This document shows positions 9,612-23,259 of a stretch of 64,000 bases of DNA, one piece after another. The position numbers were made by a program, and so were the translations under genes. The notes under the pieces are model-generated. The model searched no databases and was not told where the DNA came from. It worked only from the letters and a program-made list of their open reading frames with translations. This stretch comes from Marisediminicola antarctica (GTDB taxonomy: Bacteria > Actinomycetota > Actinomycetes > Actinomycetales > Microbacteriaceae), in assembly GCF_009930795.1 (NCBI RefSeq), contig NZ_CP017146.1, positions 2,232,001-2,296,000 of the forward strand, in the 5' to 3' direction. Each line of letters begins with the position of its first letter. The stretch's first letter is position 1.

Positions 9612-10417
9612 ACCCGGCCGCGAGTCCGGTGGAACGCGTCATCGCCGCCCGCCGCGAAGCCGGCAGCGGCGCCCTGATCGGCTACCTGCCCGCCGGGTTC
9701 CCCGACATCCCGACGAGCATAGAGGCGGCAGTCGCCCTCGCCGAGAATGGCGTCGATATCATCGAGCTCGGCCTGCCGTACTCCGATCCCGTCATGGACG
9801 GACCGGTCATCCAGGCGGCGACCCAGACCGCACTCGCTCAGGGTTTCCGGCTGCGTGACGGCTTCGACGTGATGGCGGCGATCACCGCGCGCGTCTCCAC
9901 TCCGGTCGTGTTCATGAGCTACTGGAACCCGATCGCGCAGTACGGCGTCGACCGTTTCGCGGAGGACCTCGTCGCAGCCGGCGGCGCCGGGCTCATCACC
10001 CCCGACCTCATCCCCGACGAGGCGAACCAGTGGCTCGCCGCCTCGGAGCGCACGGGCCTCGACCGCATCTTCCTCGCTGCCCCGTCGTCGACGGACACCC
10101 GGCTCGAGCAGGCGGTGCAGGCCAGCCGCGGCTTCGTCTACGCCGTCTCGACCATGGGCATCACCGGTGCGCGCGGCGACGTGGACTCCGCGGCCAAGGC
10201 GCTCGTCGCCCGGCTGCGGTCCGCCGGTGCCACCAGCACCTGCGTCGGCCTCGGAATCTCCAGCGCCGACCAGGTTCGCGAGGTTCTCGCGTACGCCGAC
10301 GGCGCGATCGTCGGCTCCGCTCTCGTGAAGGCCCTGTCCGACGGCGGCGTACCGGCCGTCGCCGCCACCGCCGCGGCCCTGTCCGCCGGAACCAGGCCCG
10401 CAGTCACCGGCCACTGA
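9608..10417 (+). CDS. trpA: tryptophan synthase alpha chain
   Basis: Cleaves indole-3-glycerol phosphate to indole, channelled to TrpB. The 269-aa TIM barrel has the catalytic Glu in [12 protein letters not shown] and the catalytic Asp in PVMDGP, plus VVFMSYWNP and the phosphate-binding loop [10 protein letters not shown] and [10 protein letters not shown]. It overlaps trpB by 4 nt. lgt starts 40 nt downstream with its own Shine-Dalgarno, so the transcript probably continues. Confidence 0.97.
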   Translation: MNPAASPVERVIAARREAGSGALIGYLPAGFPDIPTSIEAAVALAENGVDIIELGLPYSDPVMDGPVIQAATQTALAQGFRLRDGFDVMAAITARVSTPVVFMSYWNPIAQYGVDRFAEDLVAAGGAGLITPDLIPDEANQWLAASERTGLDRIFLAAPSSTDTRLEQAVQASRGFVYAVSTMGITGARGDVDSAAKALVARLRSAGATSTCVGLGISSADQVREVLAYADGAIVGSALVKALSDGGVPAVAATAAALSAGTRPAVTGH

Positions 10418-10457
10418 GCCTCTCCGTTCTTCCCCCACCAGAAAGGCGACCGGTTAA

Positions 10458-11477
10458 ATGTTCGCACCCCTGAGCATCCCCGCCCCCAGCCCCGACTGGC
10501 AGGTCTTCAACCTCGGCCAGTGGCTGCGCGACATCGGCCTCGGATTCTTCCCGTTCGACCTGAACATTCACGCCTACGCGATCTGCATCCTGCTCGGGAT
10601 CGTCGTCGCCACCGCCCTCACGAGCGCGCGCCTCAAGCGGCGCGGCGCCGACCCAGGCGTGGTGCTCGACATCGCGATCTGGGCGGTGCCGTTCGGTATC
10701 GTCGGCGGCCGCATCTTCCATGTGCTCACCCACCCGGACGACTACTTCTACCCCGGAGCCGACCTCGCCCGCACCCTCTACATCTGGGAGGGCGGCATGG
10801 CGATCTTCGGGGCGCTCATCCTCGGCGCCCTCGGCGCCTACCTCGGCTGCCGCCAGGCGGGCCTGCGGTTCTGGAGCTTCGCGGATGCCCTCGCGCCCGG
10901 ACTCCTGCTCGCGCAGGCGTTCGGCCGATTCGGCAACTACTTCAACCAGGAGCTCTTCGGCCTCCCGACCGACCTGCCCTGGGGCCTCGAGATCTCGTCG
11001 ACGAACCCCGCCTTCCCGATCGGCCTCGCCGAGGGAACGCTGTTCCACCCGACGTTCCTCTACGAGATCATCTGGAACGTGGCCGGCGCGGCGCTCCTCA
11101 TACTCATCGACCGCCGCCTGCGGGTGCAGTGGGGCAAGCTCATCGGGCTGTACTTCATCTGGTACGGCATCGGCCGCAGCGTCTTCGAGACGATCCGCAT
11201 CGACCCGAGCGAAATCTTCCTCGGCGTGCGCACCAACGTCTGGGCCGCGTTCGCCGCGATCCTCGTCGGGCTCGTCATCATCATCGTTCAGACCCGCCGT
11301 CACCCCGGCATCGAGCCGAGCCCCTACCTGCCCGGACGCGGGTGGTCTCCCAACGTCGCTGGGGTAGACTCTGGTGAGAGGTATTCGGACTCCGACGACG
11401 ATGGCAACGGTGCCGCGGAGGATGCCGGAACACCCGCCAGCAAACCTGCCACAAGCGGGGTCGGTGCGAAAGCATAG
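10458..11477 (+). CDS. lgt: phosphatidylglycerol-prolipoprotein diacylglyceryl transferase
   Basis: Attaches diacylglycerol to the lipobox cysteine of prelipoproteins in the cytoplasmic membrane. The 339-aa polytopic protein (about seven membrane segments) shows the Lgt signatures GGRIFHVLTHPDDY and FGRFGNYFNQELFG. A hydrophilic C-terminal extension of about 55 residues after the last membrane segment is rich in Asp, Ala and Pro, typical of actinobacterial Lgt. An AGAAAGG Shine-Dalgarno lies upstream of the ATG. In many actinobacteria lgt follows trpA, as here, and precedes gltB. Confidence 0.96.
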   Translation: MFAPLSIPAPSPDWQVFNLGQWLRDIGLGFFPFDLNIHAYAICILLGIVVATALTSARLKRRGADPGVVLDIAIWAVPFGIVGGRIFHVLTHPDDYFYPGADLARTLYIWEGGMAIFGALILGALGAYLGCRQAGLRFWSFADALAPGLLLAQAFGRFGNYFNQELFGLPTDLPWGLEISSTNPAFPIGLAEGTLFHPTFLYEIIWNVAGAALLILIDRRLRVQWGKLIGLYFIWYGIGRSVFETIRIDPSEIFLGVRTNVWAAFAAILVGLVIIIVQTRRHPGIEPSPYLPGRGWSPNVAGVDSGERYSDSDDDGNGAAEDAGTPASKPATSGVGAKA

Positions 11478-11493
11478 GCATGACGGGGAACGA

Positions 11494-11516
11494 GTGGGGG
11501 CGCACCAAAGCCCCAC
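11494..11516 (+). other. Small hairpin in the lgt-gltB intergenic region
   Basis: GTGGGG (11494-11499) can pair with CCCCAC (11511-11516), and a second CCCCAC just downstream could compete. It lies about 100 nt before gltB, within the 131-nt gap. No T-tract follows. It may be a weak terminator or part of the gltB leader; the evidence is slight. Confidence 0.25.
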
Positions 11517-11614
11517 GAGAATCCCCACCCACTGCGACGCCTTCGTCAGGAAGGCCGCCAATCCCAGGGCCACTGGCGTCCCGCGACTCTGTTTCCTCGT
11601 GAGGACGGTTGCTC

Positions 11615-16184
<4,570 letters not shown>

Positions 16185-16192
<8 letters not shown>

Positions 16193-17639
16193 TCCCAAAG
16201 GGTTCCTGAAGGTCAAAGAACGAGAACTGCCGCCCCGTCGGCCGGTCGCGCTGCGACTCATGGACTGGAAAGAGGTCTACGAGCAGGGCGACACGGCGAC
16301 CGTGCGCAAGCAGGCCGGACGATGCATGGACTGCGGTATCGCGTTCTGCCATCAGGGCTGCCCGCTCGGCAACCTGATCCCCGAGTGGAACGACCTCACT
16401 TGGCGCGGCGAGGGCCGCCAGGCTATCGAGCGCCTGCACGCCACAAACAACTTCCCCGAGTTCACCGGGCGCCTGTGCCCGGCCCCGTGCGAGAGCTCGT
16501 GCGTGCTCGGCATCAACCAGCCGGCCGTCACAATCAAGCAGGTCGAGGTGTCGATCATCGACCAGGCCTTCGCGAACGACTGGGTCGAGCCGCACCCCCC
16601 GGAGCGGCTTACCGGCAAGACCGTGGCGGTCGTCGGCTCCGGCCCGGCCGGACTCGCCGCGGCGCAGCAGCTGACCCGCGCCGGCCACACCGTCGCCGTC
16701 TTCGAGCGGGACGACCGCATCGGCGGGCTGCTGCGCTACGGCATCCCGGATTTCAAGATGGAGAAGAAGCACATCGAGTCCCGCCTGCGCCAGATGCAGG
16801 CGGAGGGCACCCGCTTCCGCGCGAACGTCAACATCGGCGTCGACGTCTCCTGGAGCGACCTGCGCGCGCGCTACGACGCCGTGATCGTCGCCACGGGAGC
16901 CCTCGTGCCGCGTGAGCTGCCGATCCCCGGCCGCGACCTCTCCGGCGTGCACTTCGCGATGGAGTACCTCGTGCAGCAGAACCGTGTTGGTGCCGGGGAT
17001 GCCGTGCTGGACCAGATCACCGCCGACGGCAAGCATGTGGTCGTGCTCGGCGGCGGCGACACGGGAGCGGACTGCATCGGCACCGCGCACCGGCAGCGCG
17101 CCCTCTCGGTCACGAACCTCGCGATCGGCGTGCAACCGCCGGCCGAGCGCACCGAGGCGCACCCCTGGCCGATGGCCCCCACCCTGTTCGAGGTGACCAG
17201 TGCCCATGAAGAGGGCGGCGAACGCGTGTACCTGGCCTCGACCGTCGAGTTCCTCGCCAACGAGGTCGGTGAGGTGCGCGCGATCCGCGTCGCCGAGACC
17301 GAATACCTCGACGGCCGGCGCGTGCCCAAGGCGGGAACGGAGCGAGAGATCCCCGCGGACCTCGTGCTCCTCGCCCTCGGCTTCACGGGCACGGAGGGCG
17401 ACCAACTCGCCGACCAGCTCCAGGTGCCGTTCGAACGCGGCAACGTCGACCGCGACGGCGACTACCAGACGAGCGAATCGGGGGTCTTCGTCGCCGGGGA
17501 TGCCGGCCGCGGGCAGTCGCTCATCGTCTGGGCGATCGCCGAGGGACGTGCTGCGGCTGCCGCCGTGGACCGCTATCTTGAGGGCGAGACGAAATTGCCG
17601 GCGCCGGTGCGGCCCACCGACCGCGCCGTCTCTATCTGA
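16185..17639 (+). CDS. gltD: glutamate synthase small subunit
   Basis: Supplies electrons from NADPH to GltB. The 484-aa protein starts with GTG inside the 3' end of gltB, so the two are coupled. N-terminal 4Fe-4S ligands are in [17 protein letters not shown] and [10 protein letters not shown]; an FAD-binding Rossmann motif [17 protein letters not shown] and an NAD(P)H-binding motif [13 protein letters not shown] follow, and [19 protein letters not shown] is the C-terminal FAD contact. Length and order are typical for the actinobacterial beta subunit. Confidence 0.98.
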
Positions 17640-17675
17640 TCTCCGCACCCGTACCCACTACCCACACAGCCGAGC

Positions 17676-17693
17676 ACGGCTCAACAAAGCCGT
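17676..17693 (+). other. Short inverted repeat between gltD and pyk
   Basis: ACGGCT (17676-17681) and AGCCGT (17688-17693) form a perfect 6-bp stem with loop CAACAA, 33 nt before the pyk start. It could be a weak terminator or a leader structure; evidence is small. Confidence 0.25.
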
Positions 17694-17725
17694 CTCACCA
17701 ATCAACACGAATGAAAAAGGAACTA

Positions 17726-19168
17726 ATGAGACGCGCAAAAATCGTGGCCACCCTCGGCCCGGCAACGTCGAGCTACGACAGCATCCGGGCAATCATCGAT
17801 GCCGGCGTCGACGTCGCGCGGATGAACCTCAGCCACGGCAACTATGCGGTGCACGAAGAGGTCTATAAGAACGTGCGCCGCGCGAGCGATGACTCCGGTC
17901 GCGCCGTCGCCGTGCTCGTCGACCTGCAGGGCCCCAAGATCCGCCTCGGCAAGTTCGCCGACGGTCCGCACGAACTCGCTGTTGGCGACATCTTCAAGAT
18001 CACCACCGAGGACATCCTCGGCACCAGGGACATCTGCGGAACCACCTACTCCGGTCTCGCCGGCGATGTGAAGCCGGGCGACCCGCTCCTCATCGACGAC
18101 GGCAAGGTCAAGCTGCGTGCCGTCTCGGTCGAGGGCAACACCGTGACGACCGAGGTCGTCGTCGCCGGAGCCGTCTCCAACAACAAGGGCATCAACCTGC
18201 CCGGTGTGGCCGTCAACGTTCCCGCGATGAGCGAGAAGGACGAAGCGGACCTGCGCTGGGGCCTCGCGCTCGGCGCCGACCTCATCGCGCTGTCCTTCGT
18301 ACGCAACGCCGAGGACATCGTGCGCGCCCACGAGATCATGGCCGAGGTTGGCCGCAAGGTGCCGATCATCGCGAAGATCGAGAAGCCCCAGGCCGTCGAC
18401 AACCTCGAGGCCATCATCGACGCGTTCGACGGCATCATGGTCGCCCGCGGCGACCTCGGTGTCGAGCTGCCGCTCGAGGCTGTGCCGATCGTGCAGAAGG
18501 AGGCGATCGAGATGTCCCGCCGGATGGCGAAGCCCGTCATCGTCGCGACACAGATGCTCGAATCGATGATCTCCAGCCCCATCCCGACCCGCGCCGAGAC
18601 CTCCGACGTCGCCAACGCCGTGCTCGACGGCGCCGACGCGGTCATGCTCAGCGGGGAGACCAGCGTGGGGGAGTACCCCGTGATCACGGTGCAGACCATG
18701 GCGCGCATCGTCACCTCCACCGAGGAGCACGGTCTCGACCGCATCCTTGCGCTCGGCACGAAGCCGCGCACCCTCGGCGGTGCCCTCACTCTCGCCGCGG
18801 CCGAGGTCGCCGACTTCGTCGATGCCCGCTACCTGTGCGTGTTCACCGAGAGCGGCGACTCCGTGCGCCGCATGTCGCGGCTGCGCCACCGCACACCCAT
18901 CTTCGCGTTCACCCCTGAGGCGGGCATCCGCTCTCGGCTCGCCTGGGTCTGGGGCGTCGAGACCTTCTTGGTTCCACGCGTCACCCACACCGACGAACTC
19001 ATCGCGCAGGTCGACGATGTTCTGCTGGGCCACAACCGCGCCGATATCGGCGACCGGGTCGTCGTCATCGCCGGCTCACCTCCCGGAATCTCGGGTTCGA
19101 CCAACGACGTGCGAGTGCACCGTGTCGGTGACGCCCACAACGGCGCAGCACCCGCCTACCAGCTGTAG
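17726..19168 (+). CDS. pyk: pyruvate kinase
   Basis: Final glycolytic step, phosphoenolpyruvate plus ADP to pyruvate plus ATP. The start at 17726 (MRRAKIVATLGPATS) is chosen over the in-frame ATG at 17711 because AAAAGGA lies just upstream and pyruvate kinases begin here; this gives 480 aa. Motifs: RMNLSHG, DLQGPKIRLG, the active-site segment IIAKIEKPQAVDN, MVARGDLGVE and PTRAETSDVANAVLDG. The C-terminal domain begins near residue 350. A strong 12-bp hairpin follows the stop. Confidence 0.97.
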   Translation: MRRAKIVATLGPATSSYDSIRAIIDAGVDVARMNLSHGNYAVHEEVYKNVRRASDDSGRAVAVLVDLQGPKIRLGKFADGPHELAVGDIFKITTEDILGTRDICGTTYSGLAGDVKPGDPLLIDDGKVKLRAVSVEGNTVTTEVVVAGAVSNNKGINLPGVAVNVPAMSEKDEADLRWGLALGADLIALSFVRNAEDIVRAHEIMAEVGRKVPIIAKIEKPQAVDNLEAIIDAFDGIMVARGDLGVELPLEAVPIVQKEAIEMSRRMAKPVIVATQMLESMISSPIPTRAETSDVANAVLDGADAVMLSGETSVGEYPVITVQTMARIVTSTEEHGLDRILALGTKPRTLGGALTLAAAEVADFVDARYLCVFTESGDSVRRMSRLRHRTPIFAFTPEAGIRSRLAWVWGVETFLVPRVTHTDELIAQVDDVLLGHNRADIGDRVVVIAGSPPGISGSTNDVRVHRVGDAHNGAAPAYQL

Positions 19169-19180
19169 CATCTCGTGAAT

Positions 19181-19214
19181 CGCACCGCCCGGGCCTCACA
19201 GTCCGGGCGGTGCG
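19181..19214 (+). terminator. Hairpin terminator after pyk
   Basis: A perfect 12-bp GC-rich stem, arms 19181-19192 and 19203-19214, with a 10-nt loop, 12 nt after the pyk stop. No T-tract, which is common for intrinsic-like terminators in high-GC actinobacteria. Confidence 0.65.
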
Positions 19215-19313
19215 GTCCCACCTGGAGGCGGCCCCCGGGACGCCTGCCACGCCGTCCACGCTCGCCCATGCCCGGTGCCCGCAGACGCCGTGGCGCCACC
19301 CAAACGCCGATTG

Positions 19314-19396
19314 TGCCGGTGGTGGGACTCGAACCCACACGCCCTTTCGAGCAAAGCATTTTGAGTGCTCCGCGTCTGCCATTCCGCCACACCGGC
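19314..19396 (-). tRNA. tRNA-Leu (anticodon CAA)
   Basis: On the minus strand an 83-nt class II tRNA runs from G at 19396 to the discriminator A at 19314. The acceptor GCCGGTG pairs with CACCGGC; the anticodon loop CTCAAAA gives anticodon CAA at 19363-19361, reading the leucine codon UUG. The T arm contains GGTTCGAGTCCC, and the variable arm is long, as expected for tRNA-Leu. CCA is not encoded. It faces the pyk terminator and is divergent from the ANTAR regulator. UUG is a rare leucine codon in a genome this GC-rich. Confidence 0.95.
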
Positions 19397-19422
19397 GCAC
19401 AACAACCGCGTTCAGAATACCG

Positions 19423-19434
19423 TAGGGTTTAGGC
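19423..19434 (+). promoter_or_regulatory. -10 element of the ANTAR regulator, leaderless geometry
   Basis: TAGGGT at 19423-19428, then TTAGGC, then the ATG at 19435: 6-nt spacing with no separate Shine-Dalgarno. The region between this and the tRNA 5' end (19396) is only about 27 nt, so the tRNA promoter on the opposite strand must overlap the regulator's promoter or coding start. Confidence 0.55.
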
Positions 19435-20040
19435 ATGACCGACCAGGATGCCGTCCAGCAAGCCCCCCGCCGCGTCGTTGTGGCAGAGGACGAATCCCTC
19501 ATCCGCCTCGACATCGTCGAAACCCTCCGCGACAACGGATTCGAGGTCGTCGGCGAGGCCGGAGACGGCGAGACCGCGGTCGCACTGGCGACCGAGCTGC
19601 GCCCCGACCTCGTCATCATGGACGTGAAGATGCCCCTCCTCGACGGCATCTCCGCCGCCGAACGCCTGAGCAAGAACCACATCGCTCCCGTCGTGCTGCT
19701 CACCGCGTTCAGCCAGAAGGAACTGGTCGAGCGCGCGAGCGAGGCCGGAGCGCTCGCCTACGTCGTCAAGCCGTTCACCCCGAACGACCTGCTGCCCGCG
19801 ATCGAGATCGCCCTCTCGCGGTACGCCCAGATCATCACGCTCGAGGCCGAGGTCGCCGACCTCGTCGAGCGGTTCGAGACCCGCAAGCTCGTCGACCGGG
19901 CCAAGGGCCTGCTCAACGAGAAGATGGGATTCAGCGAGCCCGAGGCGTTCCGCTGGATCCAGAAGGCCTCGATGGACCGTCGCCTCACCATGCACGACGT
20001 CGCGCAGTCGATCATCGAGCAGCTCTCCGCCAAGAAGTAG
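19435..20040 (+). CDS. ANTAR domain response regulator (PdtaR-like)
   Basis: A 201-aa two-domain regulator. The N-terminal receiver domain (about 12-125) has the acidic pocket in VAEDESLIR, the phospho-acceptor Asp63 in VIMDVKMP and Lys112 in YVVKPF. The C-terminal ANTAR domain (about 140-198, from FETRKLVDRAKGLLNE to AQSIIEQL) is an RNA-binding antiterminator module. It matches the actinobacterial PdtaR family (Mycobacterium tuberculosis Rv1626), activated by a histidine kinase that is not encoded nearby. Targets would be RNA hairpins overlapping terminators. Position upstream of polA and near pyk is the same as in many actinobacteria. Confidence 0.93.
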   Translation: MTDQDAVQQAPRRVVVAEDESLIRLDIVETLRDNGFEVVGEAGDGETAVALATELRPDLVIMDVKMPLLDGISAAERLSKNHIAPVVLLTAFSQKELVERASEAGALAYVVKPFTPNDLLPAIEIALSRYAQIITLEAEVADLVERFETRKLVDRAKGLLNEKMGFSEPEAFRWIQKASMDRRLTMHDVAQSIIEQLSAKK

Positions 20041-20073
20041 TCGGCTGCTGCGGTAGCAGCGGATCGCGGGCAG

Positions 20074-20499
20074 CTACATCTCGCGAAGCATGTTCGTCAT
20101 CCGCACCGTCGAGAGCCTGCGGCCCTCGGCGTCGGTGACGACGATCTCGTGGGTCGCCAGGGTGCGGCCGAGCACGAGCGCGGTGCACGTGGCCGTCACC
20201 CACCCGCTCGTGATCGAGCGGCTGTGGGTGGCGTTGATCTCGATCCCGACGGCATAACGTCCGGGGCCCGCGTGGATGGCGGATGACACCGAGCCCAGCG
20301 TCTCGCCGAGCACCACGTGCGCGCCGCCGTGCAGCAGCCCGACCACCTGGGTGTTGCCCTCCACGGGCATCCGCGCCAGGGACTTCGCGGCCGACAGCTC
20401 GACAAATTCGATGCCCATCTTCCTGGCGAGCGCTCCGCCCCCGGAGTCGATCAGGCGTGCGACCAGTTCCGGGTCGAGGTCCGTGGGGAAGGTCGTCAT
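20074..20499 (-). CDS. hotdog-fold thioesterase, PaaI family
   Basis: A 141-aa single hotdog domain. The motif VVGLLHGGAHVVLGETLGS is the long-helix segment of PaaI/YdiI-like acyl-CoA thioesterases, with the LHGG turn carrying the usual substrate-activating residues, and the sheet ends in ATCTALVLGRTLATHEIVVTD. It lies on the minus strand between the ANTAR regulator and polA, diverging from polA with 53 nt between starts. The substrate acyl-CoA cannot be told from sequence. In actinobacteria this gene commonly neighbours polA without known functional link. Confidence 0.88.
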   Translation of the reverse strand: MTTFPTDLDPELVARLIDSGGGALARKMGIEFVELSAAKSLARMPVEGNTQVVGLLHGGAHVVLGETLGSVSSAIHAGPGRYAVGIEINATHSRSITSGWVTATCTALVLGRTLATHEIVVTDAEGRRLSTVRMTNMLREM

Positions 20500-20540
20500 C
20501 GGCTGCTTTCGTCGGTCCTCGGCATGTCGCCAGCCGCCGG

Positions 20541-20552
20541 TAGGCTTGCTGC
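20541..20552 (+). promoter_or_regulatory. -10 element of polA, leaderless geometry
   Basis: TAGGCT at 20541-20546, then TGCTGC, then the GTG at 20553. The 6-nt spacing predicts a leaderless polA message; no Shine-Dalgarno precedes the GTG. Confidence 0.55.
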
Positions 20553-23219
20553 GTGTCGGACAACGAAAAGCCTACTCTGCTCATCATCGACGGCCATTCG
20601 CTGGCGTTCCGTGCGTTTTACGCGCTCCCGGTCGATAGCTTCCAGAACCGGGAGGGGCAGCACACCAACGCGATCCACGGGTTCATCGCGATGCTGATCA
20701 ACCTGCTGCAGAGCGAGAAACCCACCCACCTCGGTGTTGCCTTCGACATTTCCCGCTTCTCCTTCCGCACCCGCGAGTACCCCGAGTACAAGGGCACCCG
20801 CGGCGAGACACCGCCCGAGTTCGTCGGCCAGATTCCCCTGCTCGAGGAGGCGCTGGGGGCGATGGGCATCACGACCATCACCAAGGAGGACTACGAGGCC
20901 GACGACATCCTCGCCACCCTCGCCACCCAGGGCGCGGCGCAGGGCTACAAGGTCCTGGTCGTCTCCGGCGACCGCGACGCCATCCAGATGGTGAACGACG
21001 ACGTCACCCTGCTGTACCCCAACGCGCGCGGCGTCTCCGAGCTCAAGCGCTACGACCGCGACGCCGTGTTCGAGCGTTACGGGATCGAACCGCACCAGTA
21101 CCCCGACATCGCCGCGCTCGTCGGTGAGACGAGCGACAACCTCATCGGCATCGACAAGGTGGGCGAGAAGACCGCCGTGAAGTGGATCACCCAGTACGGC
21201 AGTCTCACCGAGGTACTCGCCCACTCCGGCGACATCAAGGGCGTCGTCGGCGAGAAGCTGCGGGAGCAGTCCGACCGGGCGATCCGCAACCGCAAGCTCA
21301 ACCACCTGCTGTGCGACGTAGTGCTGCCTGTCGGGCCGAACGACCTGCAACGACGACCCGTCGACGAGCGTGCGGTGCGCGAGGTCTTCGCGAAGCTGCA
21401 GTTCAAGACGCTGCTCGAGCGGGTGCTCAAGCTCGCCGGCGCCACCGCCGACCCGAGCGAGCTGCTCGCGATCCCGGATGCCGCCGCCGCCGCAATCCCC
21501 CCGGTGCGCACCCTCGTCGACGAGGAGCTCGCCCACTGGATCGATACGGCCTCCACCGGGCACACCAAGCCCCTCGCCCTGCGCATCGAGCGTGGTGTCG
21601 AGGGCATCACGGGGTTCGGGCTCGCCGCGAACCACGACTCCGCCTATGTGCCCTGGGCTCCCGGCCGCCCCGACTACACGGCGCTCGAAGCGTGGCTCGC
21701 CGGCCCTGCCCCGAAGGTGCTGTTCGACGCGAAGGCCGACCTCAAGGCACTGCGCGGTGTCGGACTCGACCTCGCCGGCATCCGGTTCGACACGCGGATC
21801 GCCGCATGGCTGCTCAAGCCGGGTGGCTCCACAAAGGACCTCGCCGGCCAGGTGTACGACTTCCTCGGCCTCACCCTGCCCCAGTCCGACCCGAACCAGC
21901 TCGTGCCGGAGACGGGCGCGGTGAGCGTGGCGACCGAGGCCTGGTACCTGCTCGAGGTCGCCGACTACCTCGAGGACGCCCTCGACGACACCACCAGGGG
22001 AGTGCTCGAGGGCATCGAGCTCCCGCTCGTGACGGTGCTCGCCGAGATGGAACTCACCGGAATCACGGTCAATGCGCAGGTGCTCGGGCGCCTGTCGACA
22101 CAGCTGGCCGAAACCGCGGGGGACCTGCAATCCCGCGCCTACGCGGAGATCGGCCGCGAAGTGAACCTCGGCTCGCCGAAGCAGCTTCAGCAGGTGCTGT
22201 TCGACGAGTTGGGGATGCCGAAGACGCGCGCGAACAAGACGGGGTTTTCTACGGATGCCGCCTCGCTCGCCGACCTGCAGGAGCAGAACCCGCATCCGTT
22301 CCTCGACCTGCTGCTCAAGCACCGCGACGCGACCAAGCTGCGCCAGATCATCGAGACCCTCGAGAAGGCGATCGAACCCGACGACCGCGTGCACACCCGC
22401 TACGACCAGACCGGCACGAGCACCGGACGCGTCTCGTCGACCGACCCGAACCTGCAGAACATCCCGATCAGGACCGAGATCGGCCGCGAGATTCGCTCGG
22501 CGTTCGAGCACGGTGGCAACTTCAGCACGCTTCTCACCGCCGACTATTCGCAGATCGAGATGCGCATCATGGCGCACCTGTCCGGCGACGCCGGCCTGAT
22601 CGCCGCGTTCAACGAGGGGGAGGACCTGCACCGATTCGTGGGCGCCCGCATCTTCGGGGTCGCACCGTCGGAGGTCACCCCGGTCATGCGCGGCAAGGTC
22701 AAGGCGATGTCGTACGGGCTCGCCTACGGGCTGAGCGCGTTCGGGCTCTCGAAGCAGCTCCGCATCGACACGGCAGAGGCGAAGCAGCTCATGGGCGATT
22801 ACTTCGCCCGCTTCGGCGCGGTGCGCGACTACCTGCGCAACGTCGTCGTGCAGGCGCGCGTCGACGGGTACACCGAGACGATCTTCGGTCGGCGCCGTCC
22901 GTTCGCGGACCTCAACTCCGCGAACCGGGTGCTGCGCGAGAACGCCGAGCGCGCCGCCCTCAACGCGCCAATTCAGGGTTCGGCGGCCGACATCATGAAG
23001 ATCGCGATGCTCGGCATCTCCGACGACCTCCGGTCGCGGGGCCTCGGCTCCCGCATGCTGCTCCAGGTGCACGACGAACTCGTGTTCGAGGTCGCCGACG
23101 GTGAGCTCGACGAGCTCAGCGGCATCGTGGAGCACCGCATGGGACAGGCCGCCGACCTCTCGGTTCCCCTCGACGTGCAGATCGGCACGGGGCCGAACTG
23201 GGACGCCGCGGCGCACTGA
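20553..23219 (+). CDS. polA: DNA polymerase I
   Basis: Repair and Okazaki-fragment polymerase, 888 aa. The 5'-3' exonuclease domain (about 1-300) has LLIIDGHSLAFRAF, YPEYKGTR, EADDILATLA and VVSGDRDAIQM. The middle 3'-5' exonuclease-like domain lacks the first metal-binding Asp: the segment is ALRIERG (343-348 region), so proofreading is probably absent, as in Mycobacterium PolA. Polymerase motifs: A, TADYSQIEMRI with Asp664; B, KVKAMSYGLAYG with Lys717 and Tyr721 (Tyr where the E. coli enzyme has Phe); C, QVHDELVFEV with Asp841-Glu842. Starts with GTG. Confidence 0.98.
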   Translation: MSDNEKPTLLIIDGHSLAFRAFYALPVDSFQNREGQHTNAIHGFIAMLINLLQSEKPTHLGVAFDISRFSFRTREYPEYKGTRGETPPEFVGQIPLLEEALGAMGITTITKEDYEADDILATLATQGAAQGYKVLVVSGDRDAIQMVNDDVTLLYPNARGVSELKRYDRDAVFERYGIEPHQYPDIAALVGETSDNLIGIDKVGEKTAVKWITQYGSLTEVLAHSGDIKGVVGEKLREQSDRAIRNRKLNHLLCDVVLPVGPNDLQRRPVDERAVREVFAKLQFKTLLERVLKLAGATADPSELLAIPDAAAAAIPPVRTLVDEELAHWIDTASTGHTKPLALRIERGVEGITGFGLAANHDSAYVPWAPGRPDYTALEAWLAGPAPKVLFDAKADLKALRGVGLDLAGIRFDTRIAAWLLKPGGSTKDLAGQVYDFLGLTLPQSDPNQLVPETGAVSVATEAWYLLEVADYLEDALDDTTRGVLEGIELPLVTVLAEMELTGITVNAQVLGRLSTQLAETAGDLQSRAYAEIGREVNLGSPKQLQQVLFDELGMPKTRANKTGFSTDAASLADLQEQNPHPFLDLLLKHRDATKLRQIIETLEKAIEPDDRVHTRYDQTGTSTGRVSSTDPNLQNIPIRTEIGREIRSAFEHGGNFSTLLTADYSQIEMRIMAHLSGDAGLIAAFNEGEDLHRFVGARIFGVAPSEVTPVMRGKVKAMSYGLAYGLSAFGLSKQLRIDTAEAKQLMGDYFARFGAVRDYLRNVVVQARVDGYTETIFGRRRPFADLNSANRVLRENAERAALNAPIQGSAADIMKIAMLGISDDLRSRGLGSRMLLQVHDELVFEVADGELDELSGIVEHRMGQAADLSVPLDVQIGTGPNWDAAAH

Positions 23220-23226
23220 CCGCGGC

Positions 23227-23253
23227 TAGGGTTGACGCATGACGATCGAGGGG
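23227..23253 (+). promoter_or_regulatory. -10 element and SD of ptsH, allowing two starts
   Basis: TAGGGT at 23227-23232 lies 6 nt before an ATG at 23239 (leaderless geometry). GAGGGG at 23248-23253 is a good Shine-Dalgarno, 6 nt before the second in-frame ATG at 23260. A transcript starting at 23239 could therefore be translated from either. Confidence 0.5.
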
Positions 23254-23259
23254 CAGCAC

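Noticed and set aside
11494-11516. A glutamine or nitrogen-responsive riboswitch upstream of gltB
   Set aside because: Only one short hairpin is present; the known glutamine riboswitch motifs were not recognised, and they are typical of cyanobacteria.
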